A stretch of DNA of 27,047 nucleotides from an uncultured Rhodanobacteraceae bacterium (GTDB taxonomy: Bacteria > Pseudomonadota > Gammaproteobacteria > Xanthomonadales > SZUA-5). The stretch spans positions 1-27,047 of the forward strand of contig CALEZI010000192.1 of assembly GCA_937928755.1 (NCBI GenBank). The letters run 5' to 3'. Position 1 is the stretch's first letter; every line of letters starts with the position of its first letter. Shown here one piece after another: positions 22,981-27,047 of this stretch. A program made the position numbers and the translations under genes. The notes below the pieces were generated by a model. It searched no databases, was not told the origin of the DNA, and saw only the letters and a list, made by a program, of their open reading frames with translations.

Positions 22981-23243
22981 GGAGTGGCCCCGTTGGTGCC
23001 GCGGCGACGCGCCCCTTGTGGCGCGTTTGGCCAGGCGCCGGCGACTCACACCGTTGCGACGCCCGACGTCGAAATCATGGCTTACGCCAACGTCCATGGC
23101 TTTATTGTGCTCACCCACGACTGGATTTCAGCGCCATTCTTGCCGCCACGCATGGCGCGAAACCCAGCGTTGTGCAAATCCGCGCCGAGGACGTCAGTCC
23201 GGATGTGATTGGTGCTCGGCTTGGTTGTCGCCTGAACCGCTGA
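22981..23243 (+). pseudogene. DUF5615 (PIN-like) toxin, frameshifted
   Basis: A first frame ends PDVEIMAYANVHGFIVLTHD and the next frame continues LDFSAILAATHGAKPSVVQIRAEDVSP ... LGCRLNR to a stop at 23241-23243. Joined, this is the DUF5615/Mut7-C-like PIN domain with DxEIxxxA, the acidic THDxDF and the PSVxQIR block. A single missing base near 23119-23121 (GACTGG where GACCTGG is expected) explains the shift. The N-terminal LxDxNLS segment is not recognisable. These proteins are presumed RNases in type II toxin-antitoxin pairs. No antitoxin was seen, and the gene is probably dead. Confidence 0.65.
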
Positions 23244-23524
23244 CACACGCGCTAGGGTGTCAGAATGGCTCGACGGCGATTGCTAACGGTTGTTCTCATT
23301 CGGCAGTGACGCCGGCCAGCTTCTGGCGGTGCACGCGCGAAGCGGAGCGTCCAATAGTTGACATAATACACATTAGACGCACTCTCGTTGGTGATGCACG
23401 TCAACCCTCCCGCCGCCAGCACATGCGCACGAGTGATTCCACGGAACTGCTCCGGCGCCTGGATGCCGACGAACGCCGCGAATCCTTCAGGTCGCACACG
23501 CCGCCGCGAGGTTGTTGGCGGCAA

Positions 23525-23995
23525 CTACTCGAAGCAATCCTTCCAGATCGGCCAACTCGAATCGAAAGTCATCTGAATCGGAATCAGGCTATCGGCAGCA
23601 AATTGGGTAGTGCTCGCAGGCGAGCACCCCGGTTGGTACAGGTACGTGTCCGGATGCTGGTAACAGATACCCAGGTTGGCATCTGGAATGCTGTCCGGCG
23701 CGACGATCCCCGAGACAGCGATGGTAAACGTTCCGGCGGCAAAGACCTCGGTTTGCAGATGCGCGACGCTCTGGTACTCCGCACTGGAGCTGAATGGCGG
23801 CTCATTGTTTCTTCGGATGTCGTAATTCATGCCAGTGAGCCGACCTCCAAGGACATTGGCTTGCAGGTCAAGCGCACTCCCCTGGTTGCACGCTACTGGA
23901 GGCCAGAACCTAACTTCCGAGGTTAACTTCAATTCGTGTTGGATTATCCCGCCATAGAACGGACTGAACAATTCTCTTGTCAACGAATTTCGCAT
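23525..23995 (-). CDS. Hypothetical protein, unknown function
   Basis: The product is about 156 residues if started at the ATG at 23995; it overlaps the next upstream gene, so the true start may be later or the gene may be a fragment. The composition looks coding and protein-like: FTIAVSGIVAPDSIPDANLGICYQHPDTYLYQPGC then FAADSLIPIQMTFDSSWPIWKDCFE. Three Cys residues and many polar residues fit an extracellular domain, yet there is no signal peptide. It follows the broken RHS gene and a small gene on the same strand, so it could be an orphan RHS tip or other polymorphic-toxin debris. To the left (23250-23524) another minus-strand frame with LTCITNESASNVYYVNYWTLRF also looks faintly coding. Confidence 0.4.
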   Translation of the reverse strand: MRNSLTRELFSPFYGGIIQHELKLTSEVRFWPPVACNQGSALDLQANVLGGRLTGMNYDIRRNNEPPFSSSAEYQSVAHLQTEVFAAGTFTIAVSGIVAPDSIPDANLGICYQHPDTYLYQPGCSPASTTQFAADSLIPIQMTFDSSWPIWKDCFE

Positions 23996-24161
23996 TGAGG
24001 TCCACTTTCCGATGAACAACAACGGCGATAAAATCTTCGCACTGCATTACGGACGGAGCAACCAGATCATCAGGTGATACTTCGAAGATTGCAGCAACGA
24101 TCTTTATGCTCGCCCGAGCCTTCTTCTCGCCAGCCAACGCGATTGCGGTGAGAATATTCAT
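23910..24161 (-). CDS. Small hypothetical protein after the broken RHS gene
   Basis: The product is 83 residues with a strong ribosome-binding site (GGGGAAA, six to seven bases before the ATG at 24161). It starts MNILTAIALAGEKKARASIKIVAAIFEVSPDD and continues with CEDFIAVVVHRKVDLNAKF. It is acidic/basic mixed, without a signal or membrane helix, and the base composition is AT-richer than its neighbours. It begins 49 bases after the stop of the RHS fragment on the same strand, the usual place for an immunity gene. I recognise no family. It may be a relict immunity protein or a displaced piece of an effector. Confidence 0.5.
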   Translation of the reverse strand: MNILTAIALAGEKKARASIKIVAAIFEVSPDDLVAPSVMQCEDFIAVVVHRKVDLNAKFVDKRIVQSVLWRDNPTRIEVNLGS

Positions 24162-24210
24162 GAACTATTTCCCCATTTTGTAGGCGCTGCAGTGCACGAT
24201 CTTATGGTTT

Positions 24211-25056
24211 CTACTCGTAGTGGGTGCTCGCGTTCTCGGCCGGCGTTGCCCCAAAGATGGTCATCGTCGTGAGTTCGCCGAAGGCGTTGTAGACATAGGT
24301 GGTGCGCTGCGCTTCGGGCGTGTCGACGGCCACGATCCGCTCGGTCAAATTGCCCTTGGCGTCGTAGTCCCAGGTGCTGCGCGTGCCGCGGGCGTCGATG
24401 TCCGGATCGGTGATCTTGGTAAGTTGGCCGTTGCTGTCGTAGAGTTAGGTCCAGTCGTAATCGAGCACATCGTTCACCCGATCGAGCTGCCCGTTGCTCC
24501 AGAAATACTCCACCTCCCGACTGTCTCGATCCCGAGCCGTGGCGATGTGATCGCCGCTCCAGGTCAGGGTCAGCGCCACTGCGCCAGCATGGTCGCGCAC
24601 CTGCTCGATCTGACCATTGCCATTGCGGGTGAAGCTCACCTGCACGTCGTTGCGATCGCCATAGCGCAGGATGCGGCCGTTGGCGTCGTAGTCGATCCAG
24701 TTGCCGATGCGGTCGTACCAACGCCAACCGTCCGGCGCCGTGGTCTGGCGGATGAAGAAGCGATCATCGGTCACGAACACACTGTTGCCCGACTTGGCGA
24801 ACACCGCCCCACCCCGCTGGATCGAGCGCACCGAGCCGTCCACCGCGTCCAGCGTCAGCTTCAGATCCGCCCACGCCGGGTTCAGATACCAGCGACCATC
24901 CGCCCAGGTGCGCGACAGCACTACCGCGCCGCCGCGCACCGGGACCGACAGGTCGGTCTGCGCGTAAGCGAGATCGCCGTCGGGGAAGCGGACTTGCGGG
25001 GCCGACCAGGCCGTGGATGTCAGGCACAGCAGCAGGACGAATAGAGCGAGGCGCAA
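24211..25056 (-). pseudogene. RHS/YD-repeat protein, N-terminal part with a nonsense codon
   Basis: From a TTG at 25056 (GGA about ten bases upstream) a Sec signal peptide LRLALFVLLLCLTSTAWSA leads to APQVRFPDGDLAYAQTDLSVPVRGGAVVLSRTW. YD-repeats follow: WYDRIGNWIDYDANGRILRYGDRNDVQVSF, and DRDSREVEYFWSNGQLDRVNDVLDYDWT. A TAA at 24445-24447 interrupts the frame, but the same frame continues LYDSNGQLTKITDPDIDARGTRSTWDYDAKGNLTERI ... TTYVYNAFGELTTMTIFGATPAENASTHYE to a TAG at 24211. It therefore has one internal stop and lacks the long middle of an RHS shell and the DPxGL core. It is probably a truncated paralogue of the RHS gene at the right edge. Confidence 0.8.
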
Positions 25057-25529
25057 GGTGTGAGTTCCGATTAAAAGGACAATTTTCCTTCGAATAACCG
25101 CCGCTTCATGACACAGGCATCGCCTTTGCGATTCATTGAGCCTGCAAACCATAAAAGGCATGATGCCATAAACATCGATTGCGCGGTCTTCGGTCAATAC
25201 TCAATCAATGCGTTTCGTGCCTCAACGCATCCCACTCGCTTCACGGGCCAAATGGCCAATAACGGAAAAATCAGCGAGAATTCGCTGATTCTTTATAATC
25301 TTGCTTCAAGAACCGGGCTCATTTAATAATCACCAATGAATACGGATGTAAGGCCCACATCAGCCTGATCAAATCGTACGCAAGAGCCATCACCACTGTA
25401 GTCAGCGTCACTGCGTCAACATTTGCGATTTTCACAAAAGTCAACATCGACCTTAACATCAGTATTGCCAGTCAACGGCCCGACCTCACGTGTTTGATTC
25501 CGCAACTCATCGACGCTTTCAACTCATGA
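25057..25529. other. AT-richer intergenic region of the RHS locus
   Basis: These 473 bases hold no convincing gene; a 72-codon open frame on the plus strand (25108-25326) has no motif. The region contains a terminator-like hairpin at 25265-25290 and should contain the promoter of the RHS fragment to the left. Its GC content is visibly below the window average, like the adjacent toxin tip and lipoprotein gene. Confidence 0.6.
25265..25290 (-). terminator. Rho-independent terminator downstream of the lipoprotein gene
   Basis: AATCAGCGA (25269-25277) and TCGCTGATT (25282-25290) form a 9-bp stem with loop GAAT. Read on the minus strand the stem runs into TTTTTCC, and on the plus strand it is followed by CTTTATAAT. 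It lies about 240 bases beyond the stop of the candidate immunity gene. Confidence 0.6.
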
Positions 25530-25937
25530 TCATCCGCAACTTATGTTGTTTGCTAGTACAATAAGATCCCCGTTGGACTTTTTCGCCGACGCAGACACCA
25601 ACGTAATAACCCAGTAGTCGAAGCTAGTGCCGAACACCTCTTCCACTTTGGCAGAGACACTCTTTGGGGGAGCCCCGAAGTGAAACGTCACTTCCGCGTT
25701 TTCATGAACGGAAAAAGCGCACTCTCCGCCGAACAGCGCAATTCTCTGGCTGTCCAAACGCACCACCCTTATTGCCTTGAGTCCAAAATAATCACCAGTT
25801 ACCAGTTCCATCTTTACCACAATTCCGGCAGCAGTTCCTTCGTCGTAAGCTCTACTGCAACCCGGAAGAGATGTCGCGATAAAAACCATTGCGGACCGAA
25901 GCAATCGTGGATTCCATCGATTAAAATGAAGTTTCAA
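25530..25937 (-). CDS. Small lipoprotein, candidate immunity protein of the RHS toxin
   Basis: The product is 135 residues from a TTG at 25937; a TTG at 25904 or the ATG at 25889 are alternatives. The N-terminus has a basic stretch, then MVFIATSLPGC, a lipobox-like ending with LPGC. The mature part reads SRAYDEGTAAGIVVKMELVTGDYFGLKAIRVVRLDSQRIALFGGECAFSVHENAEVTFHFG and is rich in beta strands. I recognise no family. The gene overlaps the last 17 bases of the RHS gene on the same strand and shares its lowered GC. Position and membrane anchoring fit a periplasmic immunity protein that neutralises an exported RHS tip; that role is inferred from context only. Confidence 0.65.
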   Translation of the reverse strand: MKLHFNRWNPRLLRSAMVFIATSLPGCSRAYDEGTAAGIVVKMELVTGDYFGLKAIRVVRLDSQRIALFGGECAFSVHENAEVTFHFGAPPKSVSAKVEEVFGTSFDYWVITLVSASAKKSNGDLIVLANNISCG

Positions 25938-27047
25938 GATAGACGTCTCCAGGAGATTGATTGGCCCTACAGATCGCAGTCGGGTCGTTCAGAAGTTTCG
26001 TTAATTGAGCGATTCGATCCATTTCGAGCTGTGCTGCGTTGCTGGCCGCATTCGGAAGCTCTGCCAAGATGGCGCTGTATTTTGCCAAGTAGCAAGCATA
26101 CTTCGCCGGAGCGTAAGGAATTCGCCCGCACCAGTTCAACCCCGGAATTGGCACCAAGAAACTACCCGAGATAAGTGCCCGCCCATTTAAAGTCCACTTT
26201 TGTGGCCTCGGCGGACATTGGCAGTCCTTTTCACAAGCAATTACGGCACCGATGCTGCCTTGGAAGTTAACCCTCCAAGAATTCTTCTGCCACGGAAGTG
26301 GATTATCGACTTCCCAGCACCGACCCATTGTGTCAGCCGCTGACGATCCCTGACAGGGAGTGACCGAATGGAGGCGACCTGCTGGCTCTACGTCCCACTT
26401 CCCTGTAATGATGCAAAGTCCAACTGCATCCATTGATTGCAAAGGCTCTCCACCAGCATACAAATAAACCAAAAAGCCCCCCTTCAAACCAATCGGATCA
26501 CTCTCAGCATACCGTCCCGTGCCCGGCTCATAGTCTCGGAAGTAGTTGTAATGCATCCCGGACTCTCGGTCTTCTAACTGCCCCGGAAAACGCGACGACA
26601 GGCGTTCACCTTGCTCTAGCGTACTACCGAACGCAGCGGGACGAAGTTGGCTGCTTGCGGTTCCAGCGTTGTTGATCGCCAGTTGCGGTGTTCCAAGGTG
26701 ATCGGCCTGCAGGTAGCGCCATCCCGCTGTTGTCTTGCTGGCTATGGGGTCCGTAGACCAAAGGCCCTGCGGCGCATGGATCCAGACGTTACTGTACTGG
26801 CTAGATGCCGGCCCGGCCGTTGGCGCAGCTCCAGGTTCGCCCGGCAACGTGAACTCCGCCGCATACCCTTCATCGCTGTAGGCGAGATAAGTGGTCTCCG
26901 GTCCCGCTGCCCCACTGTGCCCTTCTGCGCCGGGTTGCAGGATCTTCCACAGTCTTCGCCCCATCGGGTCGTAGTAGTAGCTGGCGATGGGCTGGTCGGC
27001 GGCGCCTCTGAGCTGGCTCATCCGCTCTTCGGTGTTGTAGCGGTAGC
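25921..27047 (-). CDS. RHS-repeat protein, C-terminal part with unrecognised cysteine-rich tip (5' end beyond window)
   Basis: About 375 residues are visible, entering from the right edge. The RHS shell end is clear: SYYYDPMGRRLWKI, then WRYLQADHLGTPQLAINNAG, a GMHYNYFRDYEPGTGRYAESDPIGLKGG core motif, and LYAGGEPLQSMDAVGL. After the core (about 26420) the protein continues for about 165 residues unlike the shell, with about nine cysteines, including CEKDCQCPP and WCGRIPYAPAKYACYLAKY. Such variable tips are the toxin part of polymorphic RHS proteins and are released after cleavage at the core motif. I recognise no toxin family and see no obvious catalytic motif. GC drops at the tip boundary, as expected for an exchanged cassette. 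A small lipoprotein gene overlaps the stop codon. Confidence 0.9.
   Translation of the reverse strand, partial: YRYNTEERMSQLRGAADQPIASYYYDPMGRRLWKILQPGAEGHSGAAGPETTYLAYSDEGYAAEFTLPGEPGAAPTAGPASSQYSNVWIHAPQGLWSTDPIASKTTAGWRYLQADHLGTPQLAINNAGTASSQLRPAAFGSTLEQGERLSSRFPGQLEDRESGMHYNYFRDYEPGTGRYAESDPIGLKGGFLVYLYAGGEPLQSMDAVGLCIITGKWDVEPAGRLHSVTPCQGSSAADTMGRCWEVDNPLPWQKNSWRVNFQGSIGAVIACEKDCQCPPRPQKWTLNGRALISGSFLVPIPGLNWCGRIPYAPAKYACYLAKYSAILAELPNAASNAAQLEMDRIAQLTKLLNDPTAICRANQSPGDVYLETSF

Noticed and set aside
22673..23926. 417-codon open frame on the plus strand
   Set aside because: It crosses several relics in inconsistent frames (IS91-like, DUF5615) and shows no domain of its own.

Overview
This is a high-GC gammaproteobacterial chromosome segment, most likely from the Xanthomonadales (Rhodanobacteraceae/Lysobacteraceae-like). 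The taxonomic call is an inference from four things: the smr/surE-pcm-nlpD neighbourhood with no rpoS after nlpD, the lexA-imuA-imuB SOS mutagenesis cassette with a CTGT-N8-ACAG LexA box, REP palindromes of the GTAGGAGCGA / GTGGGAGCGA type between genes, and the Sec-exported RHS protein. No rRNA or tRNA gene and no CRISPR array was recognised.

Layout. About 0.1-17.5 kb is ordinary, densely coding chromosome: an Smr endonuclease divergent from surE-pcm-nlpD (translationally overlapped), a class IV-like histone-deacetylase-fold hydrolase, a Sel1-repeat exported protein, a MotA/TolQ-like plus MotB/OmpA-like motor pair, and the SOS cassette lexA-imuA-imuB (no dnaE2 after imuB). Then come a DUF4956 membrane protein with an exported CotH-like kinase-fold protein, an ArsR regulator with a short-chain dehydrogenase, and one very long regulator. 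That regulator fuses a winged-helix DNA-binding domain, a Ser/Thr kinase, an alpha/beta hydrolase and a degenerate nucleotide-cyclase domain. Several intergenic gaps in this half carry a palindromic repeat, and at least three repeat families are distinguishable.

From 17.9 kb to the right edge the character changes to an accessory, decaying region. It holds a frameshifted beta-propeller gene, an apparently intact PrlF-YhaV toxin-antitoxin pair, IS91-like transposase scraps, gene ends (Snf2 helicase C-terminus, beta-helix protein C-terminus, N-terminus of a large exported protein), a frameshifted PIN-like DUF5615 toxin, an intact-looking methyltransferase, and a two-part RHS locus. The RHS locus, read leftwards, has the C-terminus of a first RHS protein with an unrecognised cysteine-rich tip, an overlapping small lipoprotein (candidate immunity protein), a hairpin terminator, then a short second RHS N-terminus broken by a nonsense codon and followed by two orphan small genes.

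The best candidates for something undescribed are the RHS tip plus lipoprotein pair, the four-domain kinase fusion, and the GC-rich hairpin family whose stems change sequence between copies while staying self-complementary.
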